A DNA stretch of 64,000 bases from Phlebotomus papatasi. Taxonomy: Eukaryota > Arthropoda > Insecta > Diptera > Psychodidae. Below, piece by piece: positions 1 through 11,437 of the stretch. Made by a program: the position numbers and the translations under genes. The stretch spans positions 24,800,001-24,864,000 of the forward strand of contig NC_077223.1 of NCBI RefSeq assembly GCF_024763615.1. The letters run 5' to 3'. Under the pieces are notes generated by a model. The model was not told the DNA's origin. It did not search any database and saw nothing but the letters and a program-made list of their open reading frames with translations. The first letter of the stretch is position 1; each line of letters begins with the position of its first letter.

Positions 1-67
1 TAAATTTTGATTTCTATTTATTTTTTAAGAAATTTAGTCGTAGTATGGATTGCACAAATTTGAAATA

Positions 68-237
68 TGGGAAACTGGGGCCATAGTAAATATGGGGTAA
101 ACACTGATTTTTATGTCTACACTACTTGGACTTATGTCGACCATTTCTTTAGTAGACAAGGACCTCTATCGTATCTATGAATTCATATGGGTTTCGTCCA
201 CTGAAGTCTAATATCTAATTTAAAGAATCGCAGTGTT
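68..237. mobile_element. MITE of the GGGAAACTGGGGC family, truncated
   Basis: The left end GGGAAACTGGGGC is followed by an inner motif ATGGGGTAAACACTG. A reverse-complement match to the inner part (CGCAGTGTT) lies at about 229-237, but the outermost right terminal repeat is missing. Related copies are at 7791-8006 and 19744-20122. No coding capacity. Confidence 0.55.
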
Positions 238-547
238 ACTAGTGCAGCATAATTCTCCCTAATTTTCTATATCAATTATTTTATATAATGTATCATAAAT
301 GGGATATTTCTATTTGATATAATGAAATTATTAGCATGACGTAAAAGCGATAATTTCTTTGAAACATTTTCCTATCTTCCTGCTCAATATTATAAAAAAA
401 AAACATTACAAAATGCGAATAGTTCAGTAAAGGTAACTACACTTATAAATCAATTGAAATTTGCCCATTTCTTTATTTTATTGTTTCGAAAATGGGTAAT
501 ACACCATCATGTACTTTTATTTTAAATATAAATTCAAAAGCTGTCTC
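238..547. other. No recognisable feature
   Basis: AT-rich sequence with short A and T runs. I see no coding region or repeat here. Confidence 0.5.
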
Positions 548-812
548 ATGGTGCCATTCCAATTGAATATAAAAAGGGGAAATCTTTCACCTGGACATTT
601 TTTAACACTTTTTTGTTCTCAAGTGCTTCTGCATTATCGATTTCAGTTTGTGTTCGTTTATATTCCGACATTTTTTCCCGATCTTCGCCGTGCTTTAAAA
701 ACGGCAAAACAGTCGTGCCAGGAATCAACACAAACTAAAATCGATAATACAGGAACACTCTAGAATATAGTAGTGATAGAAAAAATGTCATTTTTCATTG
801 GAATAGCACCAC
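548..812. mobile_element. MITE with GGTGC(C/T)ATTCCAAT ends
   Basis: The left end ATGGTGCCATTCCAAT is matched by the inverted right end CATTGGAATAGCACCA. An inner inverted pair (ATCGATTTCAGTTTGTGTT with its imperfect complement near 729-745) gives a fold-back. The same ends occur at 55998-56957, so this is a repeat family. Small open frames across it are by-products of the palindrome. Confidence 0.65.
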
Positions 813-834
813 TAGAGCTTATGCAGAACGAATA

Positions 835-1343
835 ATATCGCTCCTTGGAAATTACAAGGGGCCAACTCAATCTGAGCCATTTTTCAGGAGACAGCATGAA
901 AGATTCAACTTTGTATAAATAATTATCTCAATTAAGTATGTTAATAAAAATAATTCAATTCTTTTCTATTTGTATGAGCATTATTATAAACATCGAAACA
1001 TACATATTTTTACCTTTCAAAATATGTTTTTTTTATGAGTTAGCTCTTTGTCATTCTAAATGATGCGCAAATTTTCATGAAATTAGAATGACAAGGGATC
1101 AATTTGCTTGAGTTAGTCCCTTGTTTCACAAAAATTTGAACGATAAATCTGTTTAGTGCCCCTTGATTTCAAACAAAACCGCGCAAGCAATCATAAAGAG
1201 TAAAATTTTGAAAAACTTTTCTAATTACGAAATTTATTAACTCATATCATCTGAAATTTTATTAAAGTCTCTGTCTGAGTGCATTAAAACCTCAAAATCG
1301 CCAAAAAGTGAGTTGGCCCCTTGTAATTTCCAAGGAGCGATAT
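835..1343. mobile_element. MITE with 35-bp terminal inverted repeats
   Basis: Positions 835-869 are the exact reverse complement of 1309-1343, starting ATATCGCTCCTTGGAAATT. A weaker inner pair centred near 1075 (TTTGTCATTCTAAAT and AATTAGAATGACAAGGG) continues the hairpin. The element is about 509 bp, flanked by AT-rich sequence and non-coding. Confidence 0.85.
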
Positions 1344-2070
1344 ATACCTTTATTATGTTAAGTGCAGTAAGTGCTTCTTTTGAGGCTTTCCTTAGAGACT
1401 TACACAGATTATTTGTCCATCAAATTGTTAAGGGAAAATGACAATATCCTTGTTTAGCACATAAAAACATTTCTGCATCTTCGTCGGCTAACAACGTATC
1501 TTATATTTGAGTGAAAAAAGTGGGTGGGGGGATGCATATTAAAGGAATTATATTCCTTTTGTTGTGGTGATACAGAGGAAATTGTACAAAATGCTTTTGT
1601 ACGCTGAAGCGGATGTGGCTTCATGAAGAGATTGTCTAGGATCGTCTATAGTATGTGGGTGGAATTGCATTTGCAACATAACACACTCCCCATCCGTTCA
1701 TGACAGCACAGTAATGCAAGCCTGTGAAATTTCCTGGACCAGAAATTTGTCGGTTGTCTAGTATGAGATGCTGGAGAGGGACTTACAAGAGGCTTTTCAA
1801 CATGTTTTGTCCAAAAGGCTGCCAGAAAAGTCTCTGACAGTTTATGCGTCTACATAAACTCTATTACCACGTGGTGAAGCTAACAGCACGTAACCACAAA
1901 ATCCAGATGAGGTGTGATAATGAATCAAACAAGTCGTTGAAGGTAATAACATTTTGGTTGAGTGAAACAAAAAAAAAACATTCTCTTAAATTTAAATTTT
2001 AAAAATATGACGAAAGATACATACAGTAATTTACACAAATATTTTGTAAGCCAGAGTTTATTATTGTAGA
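1344..2070. other. No recognisable feature
   Basis: Mixed-composition sequence, slightly less AT-rich than its surroundings between about 1570 and 1900. I see no coding frame of note and no repeat pairing. Confidence 0.5.
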
Positions 2071-2084
2071 ATTGAGGATTTTGC

Positions 2085-2160
2085 AGTATCAATCGGTAAG
2101 AGCGTCAGCTCTGGCGGTCACAAGTCCCGTCCGGCTATACAAGTCCTGGCTGTACAAGTC
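2085..2160 (+). repeat. Possible tRNA-derived SINE head (degenerate)
   Basis: The segment AATCGGTAAGAGCGTCAGCT resembles the A-box half of a tRNA, and CAAGTCCCGTCCGGC the tail of a B-box arm. A similar head is at 9706-9772 (GCGTTCGGCTCTTGGGCGGT ... AAATCCCGCCCGG). The shared arrangement suggests two old copies of one SINE family distinct from the one at 53646. No clear target duplications. Confidence 0.3.
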
Positions 2161-2205
2161 TTGTTTCGTTGACAAAATGTTTGTAAAATTGACATTTTCT
2201 CAAGA

Positions 2206-3882
2206 AAAGCTATGCATGCCATGTGCATTGTGAAGAAGCGCCTGGCCAAATTCGCCTTTTTATATGGAGCTATTTGAAGCCAATTCCTAAATTGATCTCG
2301 GACTCAGCTCGCAGTGCTCCGAGGAAAAAAATTACTTAAACAAAAATTTAGTATATTTATCCCTCCATACGGAAAGGTATCTTATAATACGGAAAAACTT
2401 CTCACTTTTTAGATATTTAGCATAACGGTAGCGAGTGCAAAAAAATTCCCATATAAATTTAAATCGAAGTATGAGAAAGTGACTTCAAATTTTAGGCAAC
2501 TTGCCAGGGGGTTGCCTTAAACTCATTAAAGATGAGAGGGTCAAAATTAGGGCTCTGAAAAAATCTCTTATTCTGAGCGGTGTTCCGGTACGTCCGGTAC
2601 TCTACCACTTTACCCTTTTAGTACTCATTTTTTCCTCATATGATGAATCATAATAAAATGAACAACGTCTGTCCAAAATATTCGGCAGCACGCAAGCAGC
2701 ATCAACATTACGAAAAGGCGTTTCTGGAAGATTTTACAATGGGTGAATGATTGGGGGTAGGGTGGCTTGATAGCTCGGGGGTGGCAGAGCTATCGCGAAA
2801 TAGCAGAATTATGGTAATTGAGACCAAGAGGGTTTTACTTCAACTCGCGAGCGCTAGCGCTTCATCAGCAGTTGAGGTATTTGAAGAAAGGAAGATTTAT
2901 CTCAAGTGCACCGTGCTCACAAATAGATGCCCTGGAAGGATTGACTGGAACCCTGGAACTTCCATATGTATTAAAAGACGTCAGTTGAGCTTAAATTTAC
3001 TTTTTCTTTATTGCTGCATCACCTTCTCTAGTGGCTAATATGCACGAGAAGTTGAGGATAAATTTTAAATTCGTTTATTGTGAAATTTTCTCTGTTTATA
3101 TAGGAAAATTCTTAGTACTAAATCGCCTAACAAAGTGGAGACAGACAGAAATTCCCGAAGCCATCGATATAGCCCAACTTCTGTATAGGGAAAATTGAAT
3201 GCGATAATAAGTCTGTATAAATTGCAATAAACTGATCTATGGCAATGGGAAATTTTCACTCTAATGAGAAAATACAAAAGTAAATTATTAATAACAACCA
3301 AACTATGACCCATTTTCTAATCTTCATTACCTAACGATTTAATAGTGTAAAAATATATCCAAAAATAAGTAAATCTTCTACGATAATTCTAAATGTTAAA
3401 TATTCCCATTGAATAGGGTAAGGGCTCATAATTTTGTACAGTTTCTTATTTTGGACACTTTGAGGATAAAATTGGACACTAAAAATAAATTGATGAAAAT
3501 TATGGATTTTTATTCCAATATTCGATGAATAATGAATTTTATCTAAATATTTGTTCTTTTTGAAAGATTTTAACACTAAATACGTTAAATTTTGAATATG
3601 ATTTAAGTTAAAATTGCTTTGTTGAAAATTCAGTGTGAGCAATTGCTTACGAGAAATATGACAGAACTTCGTGTCTTATTTGCTGTGGTGAAGGATTAAC
3701 AATGTTTCTTCGCTATTTTTAAGTGATATTATTGAATATTCATTGAATATTGTGTTGATTCACGTTAGTGGTGATTTGTACATTTGACCTGAAGTGAGAT
3801 TTGCCTTGTGAATTAGATTTTTCGTGTGAAAAATGGGAATTTTTAAGACATTTACCAGTGAGGTGATACTCCTTATTGGCTC
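2206..3882. other. No recognisable gene
   Basis: AT-rich sequence. Open frames up to 103 codons occur (for example 3331-3642 on the minus strand and 2751-3038 on the plus strand) but show no domain, no biased composition and no similarity I recognise. I treat them as chance. Confidence 0.5.
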
Positions 3883-4214
3883 CGTTCAGTAATAACCTTT
3901 CGAAGAGACAAAGCCACTCCAAAGCCAATTCGAAAATCTACCGGAAGCCCTAAGTACAAATTCACATACCCGCCGATTTCGCGCTGATTGTTCTGCCATT
4001 TCGAATTTCGATATTCTTGATACTTCAATCGTCAACAATGTCAATAACCATGTGCAAGCCTTTCCTGGAAAAAGTGAATTTTTGTATAGTTTTGTGAAAT
4101 TTCAGGATGGTAAAACATTTTAATCGCAATTTTATTAAGATAATTTGTCCATTTCATGAACTTGCTCACTTTTATGTAACCCGTCGGTTTAAACGTTAGA
4201 ACTTCCAACGAGTC
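3883..4214 (+). mobile_element. Truncated copy of the CGTTCAGTAATAACCTT MITE
   Basis: The segment begins with the terminal motif CGTTCAGTAATAACCTTTCG. It then matches, in opposite orientation, the body of the complete element at 24830-25253, including CAATCGTCAACAATGT, CTTGCTCACTTTT and CGTCGGTTTAAACGTT. The far terminal repeat is absent: the match stops near 4214, where an unrelated repeat begins. It is one of two dispersed copies about 21 kb apart. Confidence 0.75.
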
Positions 4215-4227
4215 TGGAAAGTCTGCA

Positions 4228-4619
4228 AGTCTTTAGCTATTTGCTATGTAGCAAATATTTAAGCTCAAAAATGGCGAATTTTTAAATCCTCAAATTCATA
4301 ATTGATTTTATTTATGTTTTATACTTCTAATTTTTTTTAAGCGAAACCCTTTTGGCAATAAAAACTACAATACTCATACGTAATAATTTTCATTAAAGCG
4401 AAAAATATTATTCATTGGTATTGTCAGAAAAATTACTTAAATTTTTGGGCTATTTTTGTCCCTATCGTTAGAATCACAAAATACACCGAATCAGACTCTG
4501 TTGGACTTTCCAAGGTTAGATTGTAAGACTTATCATCCTTATCATTGATTATGTTTCTCAGTTTAATTTTTATTGTTGATTTTCAATCCTTAAAAAGTAT
4601 TTCGTCGTTAAAGGGTTAA
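4228..4619 (-). repeat. Dispersed repeat D, copy 1
   Basis: About 390 bp homologous to 46735-47126 and 63612-64000, in opposite orientation. Shared landmarks are CGTCGTTAAAGGGTTA at one end, the CAGACTCTGTTGGA block, TTTTTGGGCTATTTTTG in the middle and TAGCTATTTGCTAT at the other end. Non-coding. The class is uncertain because no terminal inverted repeat is visible within the shared part. Confidence 0.8.
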
Positions 4620-6345
4620 TCAATAATGACAGCGTCAAAGATTACATTATTAGAATGTTGTTCAGTTTAAGCAGTATATATTAAAGGCAATTCTTAAATG
4701 TAAGAAAATAATGCTTATAATATCTTGTCCCGAAAATTGATAAAATAAAAGGCTGTTTCGGATAAAAAATGAGATGAGGGTTATATATTTGAGATATTTA
4801 TGCACCTGGTTGAATTTTATTTAAGGTTATTGTGGTTACAGGGAACCTCGTAATAGCTGCTAGAATAGAAGAATGACTGTGAATATGGAAAATATATGTG
4901 AATTTTGAGGATTCAGCATGGGAATCCGATTTGAATTTATATTGAAAGTGAATAAACGGATGATATATCGGGAGTGGAAAAGGTGTTATTTATATTCTTT
5001 TATTTCCCATTCCTTAATCAACATTTTTTATGTTTTTTTTCCTATGTCAGAATTCTGAGAGGGAAGTTATTGATTTTGGTGTCTTATCGCTCTAGTTTGT
5101 TTGTTTTTACTTTAGCACCACATGTAAACAGCTTCTATTTTCCCCCTAAGAAATAATAGATGGATGTGCACAAAACCGGTACAATTTTCCACAGAGATGT
5201 TTACATGATAAAAGTTGTAGTTTTAATTTAAAATTACATATGTGAATTGTTGTTGCACGAGAAATTCATACATTTAATGCATTTTCGAGAGGTTGGCAGA
5301 GTATTCCGGTGAATACAGTATTCCAAGGAGGGTTTCTTCCTGTATCTCAGCTCAAAAGAGGGTAAAAGTTTGAGGGAGGAAATAAAACATTGAGGAAATA
5401 AAAGAGCTCTTATATATTCCCATATAATAACATTCCTGAAACATTAACTTGTATACACATACTCGTTTATGTTTCTTCAAGATGTGAGAATTTTTACTTC
5501 TAACTCACCTTTCGTTTCACAAAACATCCATAGAATTTTTTTTTGCAACTTTGGTCCAATTTTATTTACTTTCGTACAACCCTCTGTCATATTTCATAAC
5601 AATATGTCATGTGACACAATATTCCTTTTATGAAGATTGCCTCATAAGAATTCAATTGTAATGCTACAATATTAAACACTTACTAAAAATAATTTTACAC
5701 ACTGCGCACAAGGTTTTAAGTGTTCATAATTAATGCCCAAAAGTTTCCTACACAAATGAGTATGGTTAATTTTGAATGTTATGGGAGAAAATTAGTGAAA
5801 ATAATTTAGCCTTTTAGGTAGAATGTTGAGAAAGATTTCCAGACCATCGCATTTTATGTTTTATGACAGTTGTTGTGATATGCATTTAGTCCGTTTTGTA
5901 ATGTAAAACGTGTAAAATAATAATTGGGATTCTCGCAAAAAAGCACGAGTTTAAGTAAAGAATATTGTGTATTGTCAAAAATGTCATTCATTTTTGAAAT
6001 AGAGAATCAAGTACAGAATAAGCAGTATCTGACATTGCTTTTAAACTTCATAACCGTTCTTCTGATTTAATATCTTTATTATTTGTTTGAAGAATGATCA
6101 GTGACTTAGTAAATTTTCCAGTAAAAACATAAAAATTATCAGTTAAAATGTGAAAAAATTATCGTTAATCTTTTTATATAAAACCGGATATGCTAAGATT
6201 CTTTAAACTTCGTCATTTTTCCATAGCAAAGAATATTTCCCTATTTTTAGACAATTACAATACATTACTTTTAATTTATTAACGTACTACTGACCAAGTT
6301 TTAGTTTACTGACCACTTTAACAAAATCACTGCTAAATCTCCTGT
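4620..6345. other. No recognisable feature
   Basis: Strongly AT-rich sequence without a convincing coding frame, transposon end or tandem repeat. Confidence 0.5.
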
Positions 6346-6543
6346 AAGAGGAAGTGGAACACCTTTAAATTTGGGGCAGCTTTCAAACTGGACTTTTTTC
6401 TCCTATTTTAAAATCAAACTGAATCTTACCATGATATAATTTAGCTTACCAAACCAATTATGTAGCTAAATTTAATCATAATAAGGCCCAATTCTAATTA
6501 AAAATAAGAGAAAATAGCCCAATTTCAAAGCTACCGAACTTCA
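6346..6543. mobile_element. MITE of the GAAGTGG(G/A)RCACCTTT family
   Basis: The left part GAGGAAGTGGAACACCTTT is followed by CTTTCAAACTGGACT. The inverted right part (AATTTCAAAGCTACCGAACT) pairs imperfectly with it. Inner CTCCTATTTTAAAAT pairs with AAAAATAAGAGAAAAT. Similar elements lie at 18806-19041 and 23164-23374, all about 200-235 bp. Confidence 0.7.
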
Positions 6544-7320
6544 ATGGAGCCTTACATCTCACTGACTTTTGTTTCATAATCAGCATATTTTCCTATTACT
6601 AAATACGAATTTGTTTGGGATTTATGATTAAAATTTAGATTCAATGGTCAATGGTCAAATAGTTAATGGACACATGACCGAGATAAAAAAAAGTTTGATA
6701 TATGCAGTGTGTGTTCCTAATTTACTGCTTGAATTCAAAGAGAGAGCAGTTCTATAATCCGTTTTTTCCAACTTGTCACTGACCTGGAGTAAAATCGGTA
6801 AGAGATATTCGGTTTCGGTCTGCATTGACCCCTCCACCCATTTATTACCCACCTTATTTATTGAATATTTAAAGAGAAGGTAAAGCGTCATAGCTTTGCG
6901 GAGTGCTCGAACTCACGAGTAAGAGCTCCTCGGGAATTATCTTTTCATGTTTGGGTGTATACTGGTTTGCTACTGAATGAATTGCTTCATAAATTTAGTA
7001 AACCATTCCGAAAAAGAAAATTTGTTAAGAGAGGCACATTTTAGAATGTTTTAGCCTGAGCAACAAGCAGAAGGACAAATAGAAAAGTAATTTCGAGAAA
7101 GATAAAGTGTGTTATTATTACCATAAGGTCATTTTGGAGAACTCAAAATTTTTTCTGTATTCGTTTTATTTAAATTTTTTCTGCAAAATACTATAATTTT
7201 TTGACGTTCAACATCTCTCTTAAATTTTAATTGAGAGTATATCAATTTTGATCGTATAACTACGATAATGTCAATAAATTCTTTTGTAATATTATTAGGG
7301 GAGATAATTTTTATGCAAAT
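6544..7320. other. No recognisable feature
   Basis: AT-rich sequence with no repeat pairing. The 77-codon minus-strand frame at 7129-7362 overlaps the Tc1 relic in another frame and is not credible as a gene. Confidence 0.5.
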
Positions 7321-7610
7321 TTTTAAAATTAGTGATTCTAACGTTGTCCTGGAGTATTTCAAGAATACGATTAGGCATACTATCGATTAAATTTTCGATG
7401 AACTTATCTCAGGCTTGTTCCAGGCATCCAAAATTGCAGATTTTAACTCCAAAACGTAAATGTATTGGCGAATATCGGCGTAAATGTGGCAAACAAGAAT
7501 CCGCCAAATATTTTCAATTGGATTGAGGTCAGATTGCCACGCCAAGATTTTAATATTCTGAGCTCGAATCTAAAATAAAGATTCTGCACTCATATGGTTT
7601 CGAGCATTAA
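7321..7610 (-). pseudogene. Tc1-family transposase C-terminal relic
   Basis: Read on the minus strand, this stretch gives IKILAWQSDLNPIENIWRIL. That is recognisable as the Tc1 block usually written SPDLNPIENLW, which carries the catalytic Glu of the DDE triad (the E of PIEN). It continues with ELKSAILDAWNK, typical of the Tc1 C-terminus. After a frame change it continues with LIDSMPNRILEILQ, the usual end of the protein. An in-frame stop precedes the block, near HMSAESLF. Only the last third of a transposase of about 340 residues is present, with no N-terminal DNA-binding domain and no visible inverted repeats. It is a dead fragment. The family assignment rests on motif recognition. Confidence 0.75.
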
Positions 7611-7790
7611 TCGAAAAGCCAGGATTATATTGAAGGTCTCAGAGGTGATCTGCTACCGGTATACTGCTAGTATACCGGCGCTATAATTTATATTCCTTTA
7701 TATTCAAGTAGGATAATGCTCGGATCCATGTGAGCGCAGAAACTATATCAATGCGTTTTGTAGCTATACTTATTCATAAATATTTTGAAT

Positions 7791-8006
7791 TAGGGGAAAC
7801 TGGGGCACTCCCAAACACGGGGTACCACCAAACACTGCGATTTTTTAATCAGATATTCGACTGCAGAGGACAAGACTTGCAGAAATTTATAGGCATTATA
7901 GGGATGCTTGTCCACTGAAGAAATGATCGAGATAGTCCAACTAGTTTAGAAATAAAAATTACTGTTTGGTGGTACCCCGTGTTTGATGGTGCCCCAGTTT
8001 TCTCTA
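7791..8006. mobile_element. MITE of the TAGGGGAAACTGGGGC family, intact
   Basis: A 216 bp element. Its left end TAGGGGAAACTGGGGCACTC and right end GGTGCCCCAGTTTTCTCTA are inverted repeats extending inward through ACGGGGTACCACCAAACA and its complement. TA at both outer edges suggests a TA target. Related elements are at 68-237 and 19744-20122. Confidence 0.9.
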
Positions 8007-9700
8007 GATGTTTTATTTTAGGCAGTCAAAAATTCTTACATGGTCAATAGGGCTTACTCCACCCTACGACAAATGTTATTTGTCCACCTCCTTGTTTTAA
8101 TACCCTGTACAGTTATGTACCATCAAATATATACTCTAAGAGATAGGACTTTTTAGTAGGATTGTTAATTTCTGTTGTAAGCATTGGCAGTTAAACAATT
8201 ATAATTCTACGAAAACTCTATAAAGAGTAACAAGTCGTAAAACAAATCATTCCCTCTGACATTAATATTTTTTATGTGTAAAAGGGCGCATAGATGTAAA
8301 GTATAAATTGCAAAAATAGGTCAAATTCAGTGGTGTGAAGTGGAAGAAAAATCCTAGAAAAATATTTCACAATAACTTTCAGTGTATGTAAGAGCGGTCA
8401 TTAAAAATTTTAACGTCTCACTAAATATTGCAGCATATGCAACCCTTTTTTTGTGCGATATGTGTCAAAGAGACAGAGAATGGGAGTGGAATATGTTGTG
8501 ATTTTCATTAAAAACCACAACTGAGGGGTTATTTCACCGGTTCATGGAATATTTTACCCATGAATAATGAATTTTCATGGTGGTTTGTGGTGAAAATTTC
8601 TTTATTCCTCTTGCTTTAGCTTGATGACAAAAAATATACCATATACAAAATATTTGGGTCATGAAAAGAGAAATTATAATAAAGAGTTGTGCGAAATGAG
8701 GATGAATATTCTTTCTCAAAATTATTATTTTCTAAGAGAATTTCAGACAGAATGTATAATAAATTTCTCGTTTAATGCTAATTTCTAAGCGAAAATTTCC
8801 AGAGAAATATTGCTTAAATTAAAATAAATAACCAAATATACTCAACTGTCGCTATACTTCGAGAAATTTATCTCTGGTTATTTTTGTTATTATGGTTGCT
8901 AATGCTATCTGAATAGTAAAATTTCTAAAATATATTTTACTCTTTGAAAGTGACCCAAAAGTTCCCAGCTCCCTACTTGTGTATCAATTAATGCCATGAA
9001 TTTGAGTTCATCAATTCATTTGGAGATATATGTAAAGATATTGAATAGTATGAGCTATAATTTTATTATGTGCCCAATTTATGTCAATAAATTTATTAAA
9101 TTTCAATTATGCAGTCCCTCAATGCACCGTCTATCAATGACTAATCCTCTTTGAAAATTTGAAAGCTCTCTCTCTTTCAATTTGAAATTTTCACGTAAAT
9201 GTTGTATTTCTGAGCTCTAGATAAGCTCGAAAGTGGATTAATTAATTTACCTGTCTTGTGGTCAGGACTGCTGCTGGTAGAGACAAGTCTTTCCCTATTA
9301 ATAGGTTTAAAGTTCAATATGCATAAGCAAATATATAGTAAAGGGTATATTTTAAATTATAAATCACCCTTTTACCAATCCACAGAGATTTTTAAGCAAT
9401 ATATTTTGTTTTGCATAATTTAGTTTTTTAAAGTTTTTGACACCTTTTAAAGTTCAGATAATTTTTTTTACTAATAAGGCATAAAATACTTAATATTTAA
9501 TTTATCACAAATGATAGTCAGAATCTTTCAATTTAGAAAATGAAGTTATTCAAATGAGATTTAGAGTGATACTGAGAACAATATGCAATTGTTGTATCAG
9601 TCATTATTTTTAAAATATTAGTTTTAGATTCTTTAAGGGAGTGTCTCAAAACCATCCTTATAAATTGTCAATTAATGCAATTAATTAATCAATGCAATTA
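8007..9700. other. No recognisable feature
   Basis: AT-rich sequence. Short open frames (for example 8534-8719 minus) show nothing recognisable. Confidence 0.5.
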
Positions 9701-9705
9701 ATAAA

Positions 9706-9772
9706 AGCGTTCGGCTCTTGGGCGGTAAGATTTGGTTCGATAATCACAGTTGCGAATGCAAATCCCGCCCGG
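9706..9772 (+). repeat. Possible tRNA-derived SINE head (degenerate)
   Basis: GCGTTCGGCTCTTGGGCGGT followed by GATTTGGTTCGATAATC and AAATCCCGCCCGGTAC resembles a tRNA-like promoter with a partly duplicated B-box region. It is similar to 2085-2160. The downstream AT-rich part contains repeated ACATTGTAAATTACATTG-like segments. No clear 3' end or target duplication. Confidence 0.35.
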
Positions 9773-10286
9773 TACAAAAGATTGAAGCCTCCTAAAGGAC
9801 ATAATTTCACGATACACATTACATTGTAAATTACATTGATATTATATTAACTGAACTAAAATTGTAAATTGAAATATACAACATTGTAATAATGATCTAG
9901 TGCATTGAAATAAGGAAATTAATCATTTTTAGATCCGCAAAAGTACAAAGTACATTTAATTTATTTTTGGGTTTTTAAATAAGTAAATAATTAATATCTT
10001 TGGTTACTACATCATATTGCATTTTGAATCCTATTTATAAATTATGACCACTAATTACATAAATAATTTATTCAATATTCGATACAGTTGAAATTTAGGG
10101 AATTTAGAGAAAAATATGGTAGAGTAGGGCAGTTTCAGGTAACTAAATTTTTTTGATACTCATTATAGTCAGAAATTTTATGAAATATTTTCAAACTGAT
10201 TAAGTTTTAGTTATTGTGCTTTGGATCGTACTTGGAAATTGTACAATTTTTCCTTTACATTCTTTTATATTTTTTTAAATGTCATG
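9773..10286. other. No recognisable gene
   Basis: AT-rich sequence next to the Tigger-like element. At about 10117-10140 there is a lone GTAGAGTAGGGCAGTTTC, resembling a transposon end of the TAGGGG type, but I could not find a partner. Confidence 0.45.
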
Positions 10287-10599
10287 TAGGGGAAAGTAGG
10301 GTAACTGTCCTAATTCAAAACCATTTCCAGACGCTTTAACTTTGACAGAAGATTCAACACATTAAGTTCATATTTTTTCTGAAGAGAATTACATAAATTT
10401 GCTCCTTGACTCTTCTAGGATGTTACTATTTAGTGCAAATTCTTTAAATTGAGTTTGAAAACTACTTTAATACAAGAAAAATACACAAGTGCAAAATGCT
10501 TCTATTGGAAACAATTTAATCCAAATGGAGACAAGGGAAATTTTCCAATTGGAGACAAACACTAAGTGATTAAGAAAATAGTTTATTTAATCATTTTTT

Positions 10600-11437
10600 T
10601 TAGATGACATTTTTAGTATCCTCATTCTCGCCTTTTTGCTCTTTTACTTTTTGATCATCTTTTGAACCGTTTAAGAACTTTGCATTGTCAATACCGTTAC
10701 GATCAAATGGTAACAAGCCGCATCCTCTAAATCCACTTTTTGCTATATTTTCGAGATTTAAGAGTGGCAATGCATTTGATAATACCCTTGCAAGATTTCT
10801 TGGTTTCAATCTGTCTCCATCATTTTCCATTCTCCACTGAGCTAAAGCTCAGTGGAGAATGGACCACCTTTTCGCCTTTGGGAGAAAGCATAGCACCAGT
10901 TTCGTCTAGATTAAAGATGCGATCAGGAGGGAATTCCAGAAGATCTTTCGATTCTAAGTATTCACGGGTTTTCTCAAACCAGTCAGTGATGTTCTCAGAG
11001 GTAACACAGGCTCTTTGGGTGGTATATGATTCTGGTTTACGACGGCTTAATTCTGGATGTCTCTTCAAAAACTTCCTGAACCAAGCATATCCTGGCCTTC
11101 CATCTACAAACTCATTGGTGATCTCGAACTTCTTACACATGAGTTGCACGGTGTCGAGGACTTGGTCCTTAGTTATAGGATGCCATTTGTCAACGCATTC
11201 CAAAATCCATTCAACAAGCTCGTCTTCCATGACCTTTGGTAAAGTGGGGCGCCTTCCCACACTGCATTCCTCCGGATATCTTCTAGTAAGCTTATTATAA
11301 AGTGTTGATTTCGGAACGTGAAACAAAACTGACGCCTCTGTTAGTGATTTTCCACGACGAAAGGCTTCCAAAGCTTTGTTGAGTTGCTCTTGAGTGTAGG
11401 TTTTGTTCTTTTTCCTGGTCTTATTTTCCTTTCCCAT
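10600..11437 (-). pseudogene. Pogo/Tigger-like transposase, internally deleted
   Basis: The protein starts at MGKENKTRKK (ATG at 11437-11435), directly after a splice-acceptor-like run TTATTTTTTCAG. Residues about 14-50 (EQLNKALEAFRRGKSLTEAS, then VPKSTLYNKL) form a pipsqueak-type helix-turn-helix. Residues about 60-135 (GRRPTLP ... GRPGYAWFRKFLKRHPELS) form the CENP-B-type DNA-binding part. FNLDETGAMLSPKGEKV at about 175-191 begins the DDE core, with the first catalytic Asp at residue 178. The core then stops. At 10827-10862 lies a 36 bp palindrome, after which a different frame gives a C-terminal tail (ENIAKSGFRGCGLLPFDRNG) typical of this family. The second and third catalytic acidic residues are missing, so it cannot be active. 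Related relics are at 60071-60850 and 43139-43390. Confidence 0.85.
10827..10862. repeat. 36-bp near-perfect palindrome at deletion junction
   Basis: Two 17-bp arms (CCATTCTCCACTGAGCT and its exact complement) are separated by AA. It sits exactly where the transposase reading frame jumps from the start of the DDE core to the C-terminal tail, so it marks the internal deletion. Confidence 0.9.

Noticed and set aside
10740..11300. 186-codon plus-strand open frame
   Set aside because: It is the antisense shadow of the Tigger-like transposase, whose minus-strand reading has recognisable helix-turn-helix and DDE motifs.
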